Shown one piece after another: positions 16,808-26,594 of a DNA stretch of 64,000 nucleotides (the first letter of the stretch is position 1; the number at the start of each line of letters is the position of its first letter). The notes beneath the pieces were generated by a model, which saw nothing but the letters and a program-made list of their open reading frames with translations, was not told where the DNA came from and did not search any database. The translations under genes were made by a program, and so were the position numbers. The stretch is from NCBI RefSeq assembly GCF_002563775.1, contig NZ_PDJO01000001.1, positions 1,746,001-1,810,000 on the forward strand, in the 5' to 3' direction. This stretch comes from Thioclava sp. ES.031 (lineage in GTDB: Bacteria; Pseudomonadota; Alphaproteobacteria; Rhodobacterales; Rhodobacteraceae).

Positions 16808-18142
16808 ATGAAATTTCGCTGGCTGAAACAGATGATGCCGCGCGGGCTCTATGGGCGGGCCGCGCTGATCCTGATTCTGCCGGTAGTGACGATCCAGCTC
16901 GTGGTCTCGATTGTCTTCATTCAGCGCCATTTCGAACGCGTCACGCAGCAGATGACCGAAGGGATGGTGCGCGAGATCGCTCTGCTCGATCAGGTCGCGA
17001 CCAATGCGCCGACGGCAGAGGTTGCGCGCGAACGGCTCGATGTGCTCGACAAGACGCTGAACTTCACCTCGCAATTTCCGGCGCCGACGGATCTTGCGTC
17101 GCAGCGGGGCGATACGCGCAGTTTCTTCGATCTGACCGGGATCGTGGTGATCTCGACGCTGCGCGCGAACCTGTCACAGATCCGCTCCATCGATCTCGAC
17201 AATGACACGAACACGGTGCGCGTGGTGCAGGAGACGCCGAAAGGGCCTTTGGCGGTGACCTTCGGGCGCAGCCGGGTATCGGCGTCAAATCCTCACCAAT
17301 TGCTGGTTCTGATGGTCTTTGTTTCCATTCTGATGACGCTGATCGCCTATATCTTCCTGCGCAATCAGCTGCGTCCGATCCGCAGGCTGAGCCACGCGGC
17401 GGAGGAATTCGGCAAGGGGCGTAACCTGAATTACCGAGTCTCGGGGGCGACGGAGGTGCGCGCCGCGGGCCGCGCCTTCCTCGATATGCGCAACCGGATC
17501 GAGCGGCAGATCGAGCAGCGCACGCTGATGCTCTCGGGTGTCAGCCACGATCTGCGCACGCCGCTCACGCGTCTGCGGCTCGGCCTGTCGATGATGGAGG
17601 AGACTGACGAGGTCCGCGCGATGGAGCGTGACGTCGACGAGATGGGGCGCTTGGTCGATGCGTTTCTCGATTTCTCGCGCGACGGCGCCTCGCATGGTGA
17701 GCCGGAGACGCTGCCGATCTGCGGTTTCGTCGTCGGCGTGGTGGAAGACATGCGGCGGATGGGGCGCGATGTGACGCTGGTCGATTGCACCAGCGAGGAG
17801 GAGGCGACCTTCCGCCCCGATGCGCTCAAGCGCGCCTTGGCGAATCTGATCGGCAATGCGGTGCGCTACGGCACGCGCGCGGAGATCACCGTCTCGATCG
17901 CGCGCACGGGGTGGCGAATCGCGGTGCATGACGACGGGCCGGGCATCGCGCCCGAGCGCCGCGAAGAGGCGATCCGGCCATTTACCCGGCTCGACCCGGC
18001 GCGCAATCAAGATCGCGGGCAGGGCGTCGGATTGGGGCTTTCGATCACCGCCGACATCCTGCGCCGCCACGGTGGATCGCTGAAACTCGGGCGATCCGAA
18101 CGGCTTGGCGGCCTGATGGCAGAGATGATCCTGCCGCGCTGA
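16808..18142 (+). CDS. EnvZ-like sensor histidine kinase
   Basis: A 444-residue membrane kinase: transmembrane helix ~19-37, periplasmic sensor of ~120 residues, second helix ~163-182, HAMP linker to ~235, HisKA with phospho-acceptor His247 in SGVSHDLRTPLTRLRL, and HATPase with N box (ALANLIGNAVRYG), DDGPGIAP and GQGVGLGLSI. The layout matches EnvZ/OmpR-type sensors. No response regulator gene is next to it; the MBL gene diverges 36 nt away. Signal sensed is unknown. Confidence 0.9.
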   Translation: MKFRWLKQMMPRGLYGRAALILILPVVTIQLVVSIVFIQRHFERVTQQMTEGMVREIALLDQVATNAPTAEVARERLDVLDKTLNFTSQFPAPTDLASQRGDTRSFFDLTGIVVISTLRANLSQIRSIDLDNDTNTVRVVQETPKGPLAVTFGRSRVSASNPHQLLVLMVFVSILMTLIAYIFLRNQLRPIRRLSHAAEEFGKGRNLNYRVSGATEVRAAGRAFLDMRNRIERQIEQRTLMLSGVSHDLRTPLTRLRLGLSMMEETDEVRAMERDVDEMGRLVDAFLDFSRDGASHGEPETLPICGFVVGVVEDMRRMGRDVTLVDCTSEEEATFRPDALKRALANLIGNAVRYGTRAEITVSIARTGWRIAVHDDGPGIAPERREEAIRPFTRLDPARNQDRGQGVGLGLSITADILRRHGGSLKLGRSERLGGLMAEMILPR

Positions 18143-18252
18143 GCGGCTACACGTTCGATCACGCGCGCGCACGAACTGCTCACGGCAGCGAGATCGCCCC
18201 TTGCGGCCTGTCCCGGGGCCACGCATTGTGACCGTTGAGTGACATGCCCTAG

Positions 18253-18281
18253 TTGAACGGATGCTTCACGGCTCCTAGATA
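18253..18281 (+). promoter_or_regulatory. Candidate lon promoter
   Basis: TTGAAC (18253-18258) and TAGATA (18276-18281) are 17 nt apart, 71 nt before the lon start. The TTGAA core also fits an alphaproteobacterial sigma-32 -35 box, as expected for a heat-shock protease gene, but the -10 does not decide between sigma factors. Confidence 0.45.
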
Positions 18282-18352
18282 GCGGGTTGAACAGGGGAGG
18301 GACGTGGTCGCCGAAAACGGGGCCGGACCCTCCTGCCAAGAGAGGAACGCCG

Positions 18353-20767
18353 ATGACCGAATTTAGCTCTGTCACCCATCCGGTCCTGCCGCTGCGCGAC
18401 ATCGTGGTTTTCCCCCACATGATCGTGCCGCTCTTCGTCGGGCGCGAGAAATCCGTGCGCGCACTGGAAGAGGTGATGGCGGAGGATCGCCAGATCTTGC
18501 TCGCAAGCCAGGTCGATCCGTCGCAAGACGACCCCGATACGGACGGGATTTTCCGCGTTGGCGTGCTCGCCAACGTGCTGCAACTGCTGAAACTGCCCGA
18601 TGGCACCGTGAAAGTGCTGGTCGAGGGCAAGAGCCGCGTGCGCATCACCGATTTCGTCGAGAATGACGACTATTTCGAAGCGAATGCCGAACCGCTGATC
18701 GAGACCGAAGGCGACGTGGAGACGATCCGCGCGCTGCTGCGCTCGGTTGCCGAGGAATTCGAGCGCTACGCGAAGATCAAGAAGAACATCCCCGAAGAAG
18801 CGCTGTCGGCCGTGGCCGATGCGACCGAAGCGGACAAGCTGGCCGATCTCGTCTCAGGCCATCTGGGGCTGGAAGTGGCCCAGAAGCAGGAGCTTCTGGA
18901 AACGCTCGACGTCTCCGAGCGGCTGGAGCGGGTCTACGGGCTCATGCAGGGTGAGGTCTCGGTTCTCCAGGTGGAGAAGAAGATCAAATCCCGCGTGAAG
19001 ACGCAGATGGAGAAGACCCAGCGCGAGTACTACCTGAATGAGCAGATGAAGGCCATTCAGAAGGAACTCGGCGATGGCGAAGACGGCCAGAACGAGATCC
19101 TCGAGCTCGAAGAGCGCATCGAGAACACCAAGCTCTCGAAAGAGGCCAAGGAAAAGGCCGAGGCCGAGCTGAAGAAGCTCAAGTCGATGTCGCCGATGTC
19201 GGCGGAAGCCACCGTCGTGCGCAACTATCTCGACTGGATGCTGTCGATCCCGTGGGGCACCAAATCCCGCGTGAAGAAAGACCTCAGCAAGGCCGAGGCC
19301 GTGCTCGATGCCGATCACTACGGTCTCGAGAAGGTCAAGGAACGCATCGTCGAATATCTCGCGGTGCAGGCGCGCTCGGCCAAGCTCAAAGGCCCGATCA
19401 TGTGCCTCGTCGGCCCGCCCGGCGTGGGTAAGACCTCGCTCGGCCGGTCTGTCGCCAAGGCAACGGGGCGCGAATTCATCCGCATCTCGTTGGGCGGCGT
19501 GCGCGACGAATCCGAGATCCGTGGCCACCGTCGGACCTATATCGGCTCGATGCCCGGCAAGATCATTCAGGCGCTGAAGAAGGCGAAAACCACGAACCCG
19601 CTCATCCTGCTCGACGAGATCGACAAGATGGGTCAGGACTTCCGTGGCGACCCGGCTTCGGCGATGCTTGAAGTGCTCGACCCCGAGCAGAACGCGACCT
19701 TCGTGGACCACTATCTCGAAGTGGAATACGACCTCTCGAACGTGATGTTCCTGACGACGGCGAACTCCTACAACATGCCGGGCCCGCTTCTGGACCGGAT
19801 GGAGATCATTCCGCTCGCGGGCTACACCGAGGACGAGAAGGCCGAGATCGCCAAGCAGCACCTGATCCCGAAGCAGATCAAGGGTCACGGGCTCAAGAAG
19901 AACGAGTTCGAACTGACCGATGGCGCGCTGACCGACGTGATCCGCTACTACACCCGCGAGGCGGGCGTGCGGAATCTCGAACGCGATATCGCGAAGCTCG
20001 CCCGGAAAGCGGTGACCGAGATCATCAAGTCGAAGGGTCAGATCAAGCACATCACCGTCGATGAGGCGAAGGTGGGCGACTATCTGGGCGTCAAGAAGCA
20101 CCGCTATGGTCTGGCCGAGAAGGAAGATCAGGTGGGCGTCGTGACCGGCCTTGCCTGGACCTCCGTGGGCGGCGACCTGCTGCAGATCGAAGCGCTGCGC
20201 CTGCCGGGCAAAGGTCGGATGAAGACCACCGGTAAGCTGGGTGACGTGATGAAGGAATCGATCGACGCGGCGTCCAGCTACGTCCGCTCGGTTGCGCCGC
20301 AATTCGGCATCAAGCCGCCGCGCTTCGAGAAGTGGGACATCCACGTCCACGTGCCCGATGGTGCGACGCCGAAAGACGGGCCCTCTGCGGGTCTGGCGAT
20401 GGTGACCTCCATCGTGTCGGTGCTGACCGGGATCCCGGTGCGTAAGGATATCGCCATGACCGGCGAGGTCAGCTTGCGCGGCAACGCGATGCCGATCGGT
20501 GGCTTGAAAGAGAAACTGCTCGCGGCGCTGCGCGGCGGGATCACGACCGTCTTCATCCCCGAGGAGAACGAAAAAGACCTCGCGGATATCCCGGACAACG
20601 TGAAGGAGGGGCTGGAAATCGTGCCGGTCACCCACGTTCGCGAAGTCCTCGCCCGCGCGCTGGTTCGCCAGCCCGAGCCGGTCGATTGGGACGAGGAGGC
20701 CGAAGAGGCAGCAGCCGCTGCCGCCGCCGCGGCCAAATCGGACGGGCAGGGCGCAACCGCGCACTGA
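18353..20767 (+). CDS. lon: ATP-dependent protease La
   Basis: An 804-residue LonA protease: N-terminal substrate-binding domain ([15 protein letters not shown]), long helical/coiled region ~200-270, AAA+ module with Walker [10 protein letters not shown] and Walker [10 protein letters not shown], and a proteolytic domain with Ser678 in DGPSAG and Lys719 in GGLKEK. It degrades misfolded and regulatory proteins in the cytoplasm. The start at 18353 has AGAGGAAC upstream; the longer frame from 18287 adds no family sequence. An Ala-rich acidic tail ends the protein. Confidence 0.97.
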   Translation: MTEFSSVTHPVLPLRDIVVFPHMIVPLFVGREKSVRALEEVMAEDRQILLASQVDPSQDDPDTDGIFRVGVLANVLQLLKLPDGTVKVLVEGKSRVRITDFVENDDYFEANAEPLIETEGDVETIRALLRSVAEEFERYAKIKKNIPEEALSAVADATEADKLADLVSGHLGLEVAQKQELLETLDVSERLERVYGLMQGEVSVLQVEKKIKSRVKTQMEKTQREYYLNEQMKAIQKELGDGEDGQNEILELEERIENTKLSKEAKEKAEAELKKLKSMSPMSAEATVVRNYLDWMLSIPWGTKSRVKKDLSKAEAVLDADHYGLEKVKERIVEYLAVQARSAKLKGPIMCLVGPPGVGKTSLGRSVAKATGREFIRISLGGVRDESEIRGHRRTYIGSMPGKIIQALKKAKTTNPLILLDEIDKMGQDFRGDPASAMLEVLDPEQNATFVDHYLEVEYDLSNVMFLTTANSYNMPGPLLDRMEIIPLAGYTEDEKAEIAKQHLIPKQIKGHGLKKNEFELTDGALTDVIRYYTREAGVRNLERDIAKLARKAVTEIIKSKGQIKHITVDEAKVGDYLGVKKHRYGLAEKEDQVGVVTGLAWTSVGGDLLQIEALRLPGKGRMKTTGKLGDVMKESIDAASSYVRSVAPQFGIKPPRFEKWDIHVHVPDGATPKDGPSAGLAMVTSIVSVLTGIPVRKDIAMTGEVSLRGNAMPIGGLKEKLLAALRGGITTVFIPEENEKDLADIPDNVKEGLEIVPVTHVREVLARALVRQPEPVDWDEEAEEAAAAAAAAAKSDGQGATAH

Positions 20768-20789
20768 TCGTCTTGAGATCGAAAACGAG

Positions 20790-20821
20790 AACGCCCGTCG
20801 CATATCGCGGCGGGCGTTTTT
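20790..20821 (+). terminator. lon terminator
   Basis: ACGCCCG and CGGGCGT flank a short interrupted stem and are followed by TTTTT, 22 nt past the lon stop. Confidence 0.8.
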
Positions 20822-20878
20822 GCATCTGAGGACATTTGCACGTAACCTCCTTTTATTACGGTCAAAAAAGGAGCCGCT

Positions 20879-21340
20879 ATGGCCAAGAGCCAGAAACCGA
20901 AATCGACCCGCAAGCCGCCCGTCCCGACGCCCGAGGCGCCTCCGGCCTCCGCCGCGACGCTCACGCCCGCCACGCCCGACCCGGCGCCCGAGCCGAGCGA
21001 GGCGAAGGCGCTCGTGCGCAAGAGGAGCTTCGTGGATCGGGTGATGGTCGAGGCCGGGGTGAAGCGCGGCGAGGCCAAGGCCATGTCGGAAGCGGTCCTC
21101 AAGGTTCTGGGCGAGGCGCTCTCGGAAGGCGAGGAACTCAGCATCCCGCCGCTCGGCAAGCTGAAGATCAACCGCCAGTTCGAGAAGAACGGAGACGAGA
21201 TCCTCGTGGTCAAACTGCGCCGCCCCTCGGGCATGCTCGAAGCGGTCGCGGCAGAGACGAATGCGGGTGGAGATGACCCTGCGCAGGGCGGTGGAGATTT
21301 CGACGAAAACCCTCTTGCGGAGCCAGAAGAGGGGCGCTAA
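20879..21340 (+). CDS. HU-family DNA-binding protein with N- and C-terminal extensions
   Basis: A 153-residue protein. Residues ~48-125 carry an HU-like fold (FVDRVMVEAGVKRGEAK... then G-E-E-L-S-I-P-P-L-G-K-L-K). The first ~45 residues are Pro/Ala/Lys-rich and the last ~28 acidic, both outside the normal ~90-residue HU. This suggests a nucleoid protein with disordered tails. The ATG is preceded by AAAGGAG. It ends 14 nt before tRNA-Val. Confidence 0.8.
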   Translation: MAKSQKPKSTRKPPVPTPEAPPASAATLTPATPDPAPEPSEAKALVRKRSFVDRVMVEAGVKRGEAKAMSEAVLKVLGEALSEGEELSIPPLGKLKINRQFEKNGDEILVVKLRRPSGMLEAVAAETNAGGDDPAQGGGDFDENPLAEPEEGR

Positions 21341-21354
21341 AAGTCCGCCACGGA

Positions 21355-21429
21355 GGGCGATTAGCTCAGTGGTAGAGCGCATCGTTCACATCGATGATGT
21401 CGGGGGTTCAAATCCCTCATCGCCCACCA
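21355..21429 (+). tRNA. tRNA-Val (anticodon CAC)
   Basis: A 75-nt cloverleaf with encoded CCA. The acceptor GGGCGAT pairs with ATCGCCC, and the anticodon loop is TTCACAT. Confidence 0.96.
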
Positions 21430-21439
21430 TCTTCCTACG

Positions 21440-21475
21440 AAGGCGCGTCTTGAACAGACGCGCCTTTGTCGTTTT
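21440..21475 (+). terminator. Terminator after tRNA-Val(CAC)
   Basis: An 11-bp perfect stem AAGGCGCGTCT / AGACGCGCCTT with a TGAAC loop, followed by TGTCGTTTT. It starts 10 nt past the tRNA. Confidence 0.85.
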
Positions 21476-21566
21476 CCGGTTGGTTTTCTGCGCCCCGCGG
21501 CGTCAGATTATGAGCCAGACAGCACGCCAGAGATGCGCGCCCCATGCGCAAGATGCGGAGGATGCG

Positions 21567-22280
21567 ATGACCGAGACCACGCCGATATCCGACGCCCGGC
21601 CCGACGAGGGGCTGCGCGTCTCCGATTGCCCGGACTGGCTGTATCTGCTGCGCGAATTCGACACGCTCTACCGGCACGGCTCGGCAGGTGGCAGCCGCCT
21701 GATCCGCAGCCATCGCAAACGGGTGCGCGACACGCTCTCGCAGATCATCGACACCAATCCCCCGGTGACGCCGCGCCAACCGCAGCCGAAACCGGTGACG
21801 GCGCATCTGTCGCGGGCGCTCGACCTGGGCGAGCGCGGCGCGGTTGCAGGCATGGCGCGGGCGCTCTCGCGCGTGACGGGACAGCTGACATGGGAATATG
21901 GCTACGAGAAAGTGCCGAAGGCGCTGGCGCGCAAATATGCCTATTGCGAGGTGCTGGGCCCGCGCGGACCGGTGGCTTCCGATCGGTTGGTGCTGGGATT
22001 CGTCCTCTTCGCGCCGCGCACGACCTATCCGCAGCACAGCCATAAGGAGATCGAGGAGAGCTACATCTCGGTCGCGGGCCCGTGGTCGGAGAATGATACC
22101 GCCGTGCATGCGCCGGGCTCGCTGATCCTGAACCGGCCCGATCACGAACACCGCATCACCACCGCCGATCTCGACCCTTGCCTGCTGGCCTATGCCTGGG
22201 TCGGACCGGAGTCGCGGCTGACCGCGCCGGGGATGAAACTCTCCTCGACCCGCAAGGTGCGGATGCGCGAGGGCATCTGA
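21567..22280 (+). CDS. dddL: DMSP lyase, DddL type (cupin)
   Basis: A 237-residue protein whose C-terminal half is the DddL cupin. Metal ligands are in YPQHSHKEIEESYISVAG (H-x-H-x-x-x-E-x-x-Y), with a further His in NRPDHEHRI, and the end SSTRKVRMR is typical. DddL cleaves dimethylsulfoniopropionate to dimethyl sulfide and acrylate and marks marine Rhodobacteraceae. The start at 21567 follows GGAGG by 5 nt; the ATG at 21510 lacks a site. The gene stands alone between two tRNA-Val genes, with no dddT or acrylate genes beside it. Confidence 0.88.
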   Translation: MTETTPISDARPDEGLRVSDCPDWLYLLREFDTLYRHGSAGGSRLIRSHRKRVRDTLSQIIDTNPPVTPRQPQPKPVTAHLSRALDLGERGAVAGMARALSRVTGQLTWEYGYEKVPKALARKYAYCEVLGPRGPVASDRLVLGFVLFAPRTTYPQHSHKEIEESYISVAGPWSENDTAVHAPGSLILNRPDHEHRITTADLDPCLLAYAWVGPESRLTAPGMKLSSTRKVRMREGI

Positions 22281-22322
22281 GGCCTTGATCCCCGCGCAAG
22301 GCGAGGCTAGAGGAAGGGCCGG

Positions 22323-22398
<76 letters not shown>

Positions 22399-22534
22399 TT
22401 CCCCCCTTAAGTATAACGATATCAAAGTCTTGCGCCTCGTTGCGCGGCCGCGCTCAGACTCTGTTCGCGCATGGCTCTATGATATGCGCGCCACGATGCT
22501 ACCTTTCCCTCAACCACAGGAAAGGAGCGCCCCG

Positions 22535-23476
22535 ATGAGCTGGAACCCCGCCCTCGACCCCGAAATTCCTATCGGCGACGCCGTCGACGCCATCGAGACC
22601 GTCATCGCGCCGCGGGCGCGTGATCTCGGCGGATTCGAGGTACGCCGCGCGCTTCCCTCGGCTGCGCGGCAGATGATCGGCCCCTTCATCTTCTTCGACC
22701 AGATCGGTCCGGTCGAATTCCTCTCCGGCCAGCGTGGCATCGACATTCGCCCGCACCCGCATATCGGCCTCGCGACGGTGACCTACCTTCTGCAGGGCCG
22801 CCTGCATCACCGCGATTCGCTAGGCACCGATCAGTGGATCACGCCGGGCGCGGTGAACTGGATGAATGCGGGCTACGGCATCACCCATTCCGAGCGCACC
22901 GACGGCAAGGTGCGCGACACCGGCCAGCATCTCGCGGGCATCCAGACGTGGGTTGCGCTGCCCGAGGATCTCGAAGAGGGGCAGGCGGCGTTCAAGCATG
23001 TCGGCGCCGAGGCGCTTCCCGAACTGCAGGCCGAGGGCAAGACCGTCCGTCTGGTCCTGGGCGATGCCTGGGGCGCGCATGCGCCGATCGATCTGCCCTC
23101 CGAGATGTTCTACGCCGACGCGAATCTCGATCCGGGCGCGCAAATCCCGCTGCCCGACAATCACGAAGATCGCGGCGTCTATGTGCTGCAGGGCTCCGTC
23201 ACGGTGGCGGGCGAAACCTATGAGGAAGGCCGGATGCTCGTCTTCCGCCCCGGCGACCGGGTCTCATTGAAGGCGGGCGGGCAGGGCGCGCGGCTGATCG
23301 TGCTGGGCGGCGCGACCATGGGCGGGCCGCGCTACATCTGGTGGAATTTCGTGGCCTCCTCGCGCGACAAGATCGACGCGGCAAAAGAGGCATGGCGCGC
23401 GGGCGACTGGGCGCACGGCCGATTCCAGCTCCCGCCTGCAGACGATGCGGAGTTCATTCCCGCTCCCGAACGCTGA
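22535..23476 (+). CDS. Pirin family protein
   Basis: A 313-residue bicupin. The metal-binding N-terminal cupin shows P-H-P-H-I-G-L-A-T-V-T-Y (two His), a later His in ITHSERT, and FFDQIGPVEF. Bacterial pirins include quercetinases and redox-linked regulators; this one cannot be assigned further. The start follows AGGAAAGGAGCG. It stands alone between tRNA-Val and a palindromic intergenic region. Confidence 0.88.
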   Translation: MSWNPALDPEIPIGDAVDAIETVIAPRARDLGGFEVRRALPSAARQMIGPFIFFDQIGPVEFLSGQRGIDIRPHPHIGLATVTYLLQGRLHHRDSLGTDQWITPGAVNWMNAGYGITHSERTDGKVRDTGQHLAGIQTWVALPEDLEEGQAAFKHVGAEALPELQAEGKTVRLVLGDAWGAHAPIDLPSEMFYADANLDPGAQIPLPDNHEDRGVYVLQGSVTVAGETYEEGRMLVFRPGDRVSLKAGGQGARLIVLGGATMGGPRYIWWNFVASSRDKIDAAKEAWRAGDWAHGRFQLPPADDAEFIPAPER

Positions 23477-23570
23477 TTGCCCCCGTTGAGGAGGGGGCTC
23501 TGCTCCCCGTCGCCGGACGGCGACAAAACTAAAAGAAGAGGGGGCTCCGCCCCCGCCCTTCGGTTGCCCC
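23477..23570. other. GC-rich hairpin-bearing intergenic sequence
   Basis: The stretch after pirin holds small hairpins (GTCGCC-GGAC-GGCGAC and GGGGGC-TCC-GCCCCC) but no gene. With the palindrome at 23571-23633 and the sequence to 23794 it forms a 318-nt gene-free gap. Confidence 0.5.
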
Positions 23571-23633
23571 CGGGATATTTCACGCAGTTGGAAGAGCCGA
23601 GCGCTCGCGCTTCCAACTGCTCCAAATATCCCC
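23571..23633. repeat. Extended extragenic palindrome
   Basis: Outer arms GGATATTT (23573-23580) and AAATATCC (23624-23631) enclose perfect 11-nt inner arms GCAGTTGGAAG (23584-23594) and CTTCCAACTGC (23610-23620) around a 15-nt loop. Similar CCCCGGGATATTT...AAATATCCCCG elements are, in my recollection, common between genes of Rhodobacteraceae, often followed by GCCGGAGG as here. Confidence 0.7.
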
Positions 23634-23794
23634 GCCGGAGGCTCCTGCGGTCGTGCGTCGCAGAGCCGCGATTTGCTTGCCCGAACGGCAGGTGAAAATT
23701 CGTCGGTTTTTTGCTCTTAGGCCGCTTGACGGGGGCAGGTCGCCCGCGTAATACCCTCCCCACGCTCGGACGGCGATCCGGGCAGATGATGCGA

Positions 23795-23871
23795 GCGGTT
23801 GTAGCTCAGTTGGTTAGAGTACCGGCCTGTCACGCCGGGGGTCGCGGGTTCGAGCCCCGTCAACCGCGCCA
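23795..23871 (+). tRNA. tRNA-Asp (anticodon GTC), copy 1
   Basis: A 77-nt cloverleaf with encoded CCA. The acceptor GCGGTTG pairs with CAACCGC, and the anticodon loop is CTGTCAC. Identical to the next copy. Confidence 0.96.
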
Positions 23872-23899
23872 TCATCCGGATCGCCCCGAGCGCAGATGC

Positions 23900-23976
23900 G
23901 CGGTTGTAGCTCAGTTGGTTAGAGTACCGGCCTGTCACGCCGGGGGTCGCGGGTTCGAGCCCCGTCAACCGCGCCA
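23900..23976 (+). tRNA. tRNA-Asp (anticodon GTC), copy 2
   Basis: Sequence identical to copy 1 over all 77 nt, 28 nt downstream. Probably one transcript. Confidence 0.96.
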
Positions 23977-24057
23977 CTTTCCCCCTTTTACGGCAAAGTT
24001 GCGTTTGTGAAACGCGCATCTGTCGCTTATATCCGGGCGAAGTTTCGGGAGGAGCGT

Positions 24058-24318
24058 ATGCGCTGGATCAAACAGGTTTTCGACCACATCACCCTGCTGC
24101 AGGCGGTGCTTTTGGCAGCGCTGCTCGGTCTCGCGCCATTCACCCCAGAGCCACATATCTGGGAAAAGCTGAAGATGTTGGTGGCGGGCACGCTGGTGCG
24201 TCCGATCGACTGGTTCGATCTGGTGATGCACGGGCTGCCGTGGATCGTGCTGGCGGTGAAGCTGGCGCAATGGGTGAAGACGGGACAGACCGGGAAATCC
24301 GGTAGAGGTGCGCAATGA
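24058..24318 (+). CDS. Small membrane protein upstream of proA
   Basis: An 86-residue protein with two hydrophobic helices (~10-28 and ~58-72) and a conserved-looking middle ([30 protein letters not shown]). Similar small proteins in Rhodobacterales are labelled RND transporter in databases, but it is far too short to be one. The ATG follows GGGAGGAGC, and its stop overlaps the proA start (ATGA at 24315), so it is coupled to proA. Function unknown. Confidence 0.72.
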   Translation: MRWIKQVFDHITLLQAVLLAALLGLAPFTPEPHIWEKLKMLVAGTLVRPIDWFDLVMHGLPWIVLAVKLAQWVKTGQTGKSGRGAQ

Positions 24319-25580
24319 AAGATGACATGGACGCCAAGGGGCTGATCGAGACGATGGGCGCGGCCGCGCGCGCGGCGAGCGCGGAACTGGCCTTCGCCAG
24401 CGCCGAGGTGAAGCAAAAGGCGCTGGAAGCGGCCGCCGATGCGGTGCTCGCGCGCAAGGGCGAGATCATCACCGCCAATGGCGAGGATATGGCTTACGGC
24501 GCCGAGAAGGGGCTGAGCCCCGCGATGATGGACCGGCTGATGCTGGACGACGCGCGGATCGAGGCGATCGCCAAGGGGCTGCGGGCGGTGGCGGCGCAGC
24601 GCGATCCGGTGGGCGACATGATCGCGGAATGGGACATGCCCTCGGGGCTGCATATCAAGCGCGTGCGCACGCCGCTTGGCGTGATCGGGGTGATCTATGA
24701 ATCGCGGCCCAACGTGACCGCGGATGCAGGCGCGCTGTGCCTGAAATCGGGCAATGCGGTGATCCTGCGCGGCGGCTCGGAGAGCTTCCATTCCAGCCGT
24801 GCGATCCATTCCTGCCTGCTCGAAGGTCTGCGCGCCGCGGGGCTGCCCGAAGCGGCGGTCCAGCTTGTGCCCACCCGCGACCGCGCCGCCGTGGCCGAGA
24901 TGCTGCGCGCGACCGAATTCATCGACGTGATCGTGCCGCGCGGGGGCAAGGGGCTCGTCGGGCTGGTGCAGGCAGAGGCGCGCGTGCCGGTCTTCGCCCA
25001 TCTCGAGGGCATCTGCCACATCTATGCCGACGGGGCTGCCGATGTGGAGCAGGCGCGGGCCGTGGTGGTGAACGCCAAGACCCGGCGCACCGGGATTTGC
25101 GGTGCGATGGAGTGTCTACTGATCGACCGCGCTTTTTGGGAAACCCATGGCGGCGTACTGATCGAAGATCTGCTCAAGGCAGGCGTCGAGGTGCGCGGCA
25201 CGGGGGATCTGTTGTCGATCGAGGGAGTCACCGAGGCGAGCGCGGAAGATTTCGGGCGCGAATTCCTCGATATGATCTGCGCGGCGAAGATCGTCGATGG
25301 CGTGGACGGCGCGATCGAACATATTCGCCGCTATGGCAGCCAGCACACGGAATCGATCCTGACCGAGAATGACGCCGCCGCCGACCGCTTCTTCGAGCGG
25401 CTCGACAGCGCGATCCTGATGCGCAACGCCTCGACCCAATTCGCCGATGGTGGCGAGTTCGGGATGGGCGCAGAGATCGGGATCGCGACCGGCAAGATGC
25501 ATGCGCGCGGCCCGGTGGGCGCCGAGCAACTGACCTCGTTCAAATATCTGGTGACGGGGCAGGGCACGGTGCGCCCCTAA
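24315..25580 (+). CDS. proA: Glutamate-5-semialdehyde dehydrogenase
   Basis: A 421-residue ALDH-superfamily enzyme that reduces glutamyl-5-phosphate with NADPH in proline synthesis. The catalytic Cys is in [15 protein letters not shown], and the family blocks [14 protein letters not shown] and the ending around [13 protein letters not shown] are present. Length is normal. proB is not adjacent in this window. The gene overlaps the small membrane protein gene before it and converges with chpT; an 8-bp hairpin spans its stop codon. Confidence 0.95.
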   Translation: MKDDMDAKGLIETMGAAARAASAELAFASAEVKQKALEAAADAVLARKGEIITANGEDMAYGAEKGLSPAMMDRLMLDDARIEAIAKGLRAVAAQRDPVGDMIAEWDMPSGLHIKRVRTPLGVIGVIYESRPNVTADAGALCLKSGNAVILRGGSESFHSSRAIHSCLLEGLRAAGLPEAAVQLVPTRDRAAVAEMLRATEFIDVIVPRGGKGLVGLVQAEARVPVFAHLEGICHIYADGAADVEQARAVVVNAKTRRTGICGAMECLLIDRAFWETHGGVLIEDLLKAGVEVRGTGDLLSIEGVTEASAEDFGREFLDMICAAKIVDGVDGAIEHIRRYGSQHTESILTENDAAADRFFERLDSAILMRNASTQFADGGEFGMGAEIGIATGKMHARGPVGAEQLTSFKYLVTGQGTVRP

Positions 25581-25589
25581 GGCGCACCG
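25569..25589. terminator. Hairpin between convergent proA and chpT
   Basis: GGTGCGCC and GGCGCACC (8 bp, loop CCTAA) span the proA stop. There is no T-run on either strand, so a terminator role for both genes is only possible. Confidence 0.3.
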
Positions 25590-25605
25590 AACATCCCCGA
25601 AGCGC

Positions 25606-26220
25606 TCAGAACGCGATCGTGCCGCCCTCGGCATCGACCGACCAGTCGAGCCTGCGACCCTGCCGCGCCGCCTCGCGCGGCAGCATCGCGAATTGCACCC
25701 GCGCGGGCGTCAGCTCCATCTGGGCGCCATCGAGCACGGCGAAAACCTCTCGATTGGGCCGTGCTTTCTCGGACCGTGCGGTGATCATCCAGCCATCGCC
25801 GCAGGGCAACGCGCGCAGCGTGCCGCCGAAGGGCAGCGCGGTCTCCAGGCAAAGCATCGCGAGAAATGCGAGTTTCACCTCGGTACGCGGCGCATCGCCC
25901 GGCACTTTCCACTCGTAGTCCAGACGGCTCTGCGCCGATAATTCGCCCAGCATTCCGGCGACTTCCGCCTCGCCAAGCTGTTGTTCCGCGCCAGCTCGCC
26001 CGAAGGCCACCCGGAAGAACTTGACGCGCGCATTCGCCGCCGCCACGCTTTGGGTGATCAACTCGAGCTCGGGGCCGGGCGTATCGCCCGTCATGGAGAG
26101 CAATTCGACCCCATTGCCGATCGCCCCGATCGGGCTGATAAGGTCATGACACAGGCGCGAGCCCACAAGGGCGGTCAAATCATCGTCGTCCGTAGCCGCA
26201 TTGGCGGTCTCGAATGGCAT
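25606..26220 (-). CDS. chpT: Histidine phosphotransferase, ChpT-like
   Basis: A 204-residue protein with a degenerate kinase-like fold. The phospho-accepting His is in SRLCHDLISPIGAIGNGVELL near residue 27. In Caulobacter and relatives ChpT passes phosphate from CckA to CtrA and CpdR, controlling cell cycle or, in Rhodobacteraceae, motility and gene-transfer agents. The ATG at 26220 has GGAG upstream; an in-frame TTG four codons earlier is less likely. It diverges from the DUF3553 gene by 22 nt. Confidence 0.82.
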   Translation of the reverse strand: MPFETANAATDDDDLTALVGSRLCHDLISPIGAIGNGVELLSMTGDTPGPELELITQSVAAANARVKFFRVAFGRAGAEQQLGEAEVAGMLGELSAQSRLDYEWKVPGDAPRTEVKLAFLAMLCLETALPFGGTLRALPCGDGWMITARSEKARPNREVFAVLDGAQMELTPARVQFAMLPREAARQGRRLDWSVDAEGGTIAF

Positions 26221-26242
26221 TAAAATCTCCAAAAGGTGAAAT

Positions 26243-26425
26243 GTGATCTATGAAATTCTCGAACCCGGCATGCTGGTCAGAAACCCGGCCCAGCCGGACT
26301 GGGGCACCGGACAGGTGCAATCGCGTATCGGTGAAAAAGTAACGGTGAATTTTGAGCATCAAGGCAAGCTTGTCCTGGACGGTCGACGGGTAGCGCTGGA
26401 ATTGGTTTTCTCTGAACAAAGTTGA
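26243..26425 (+). CDS. DUF3553 protein
   Basis: A 60-residue protein starting with GTG after AAGGTG. LEPGMLVRNPAQPDWGTGQVQS and VNFEHQGK are characteristic of DUF3553, a small SH3-like module also found at the end of some UvrD-type helicases. Function of the stand-alone form is unknown. It is divergent from chpT. Confidence 0.8.
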   Translation: MIYEILEPGMLVRNPAQPDWGTGQVQSRIGEKVTVNFEHQGKLVLDGRRVALELVFSEQS

Positions 26426-26594
26426 TGAAAGGTTAACATCTTCTTCGAATGGCAGGAGAAAAACTTGCAACTTCAGGGTGTGATATTTTCCCGTCACGCT
26501 CCTGGTGCCGATGCCGCCGGTCGCGCCGCGCGATATTGCCAATCCGGGCGCGGCTTTCTAAACCGGGCCAGCGAAGATCGGCAGGAGGACGCCC

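Noticed and set aside
18854..21382. 842-codon ORF antisense to lon
   Set aside because: Lies over the well-conserved lon gene, is His/Arg-rich and has no family sequence; a codon-bias shadow in GC-rich DNA.
23795..23976. Direct repeat of about 77 nt, at first sight CRISPR- or duplication-like
   Set aside because: Both units are complete tRNA-Asp genes with cloverleaf and CCA.
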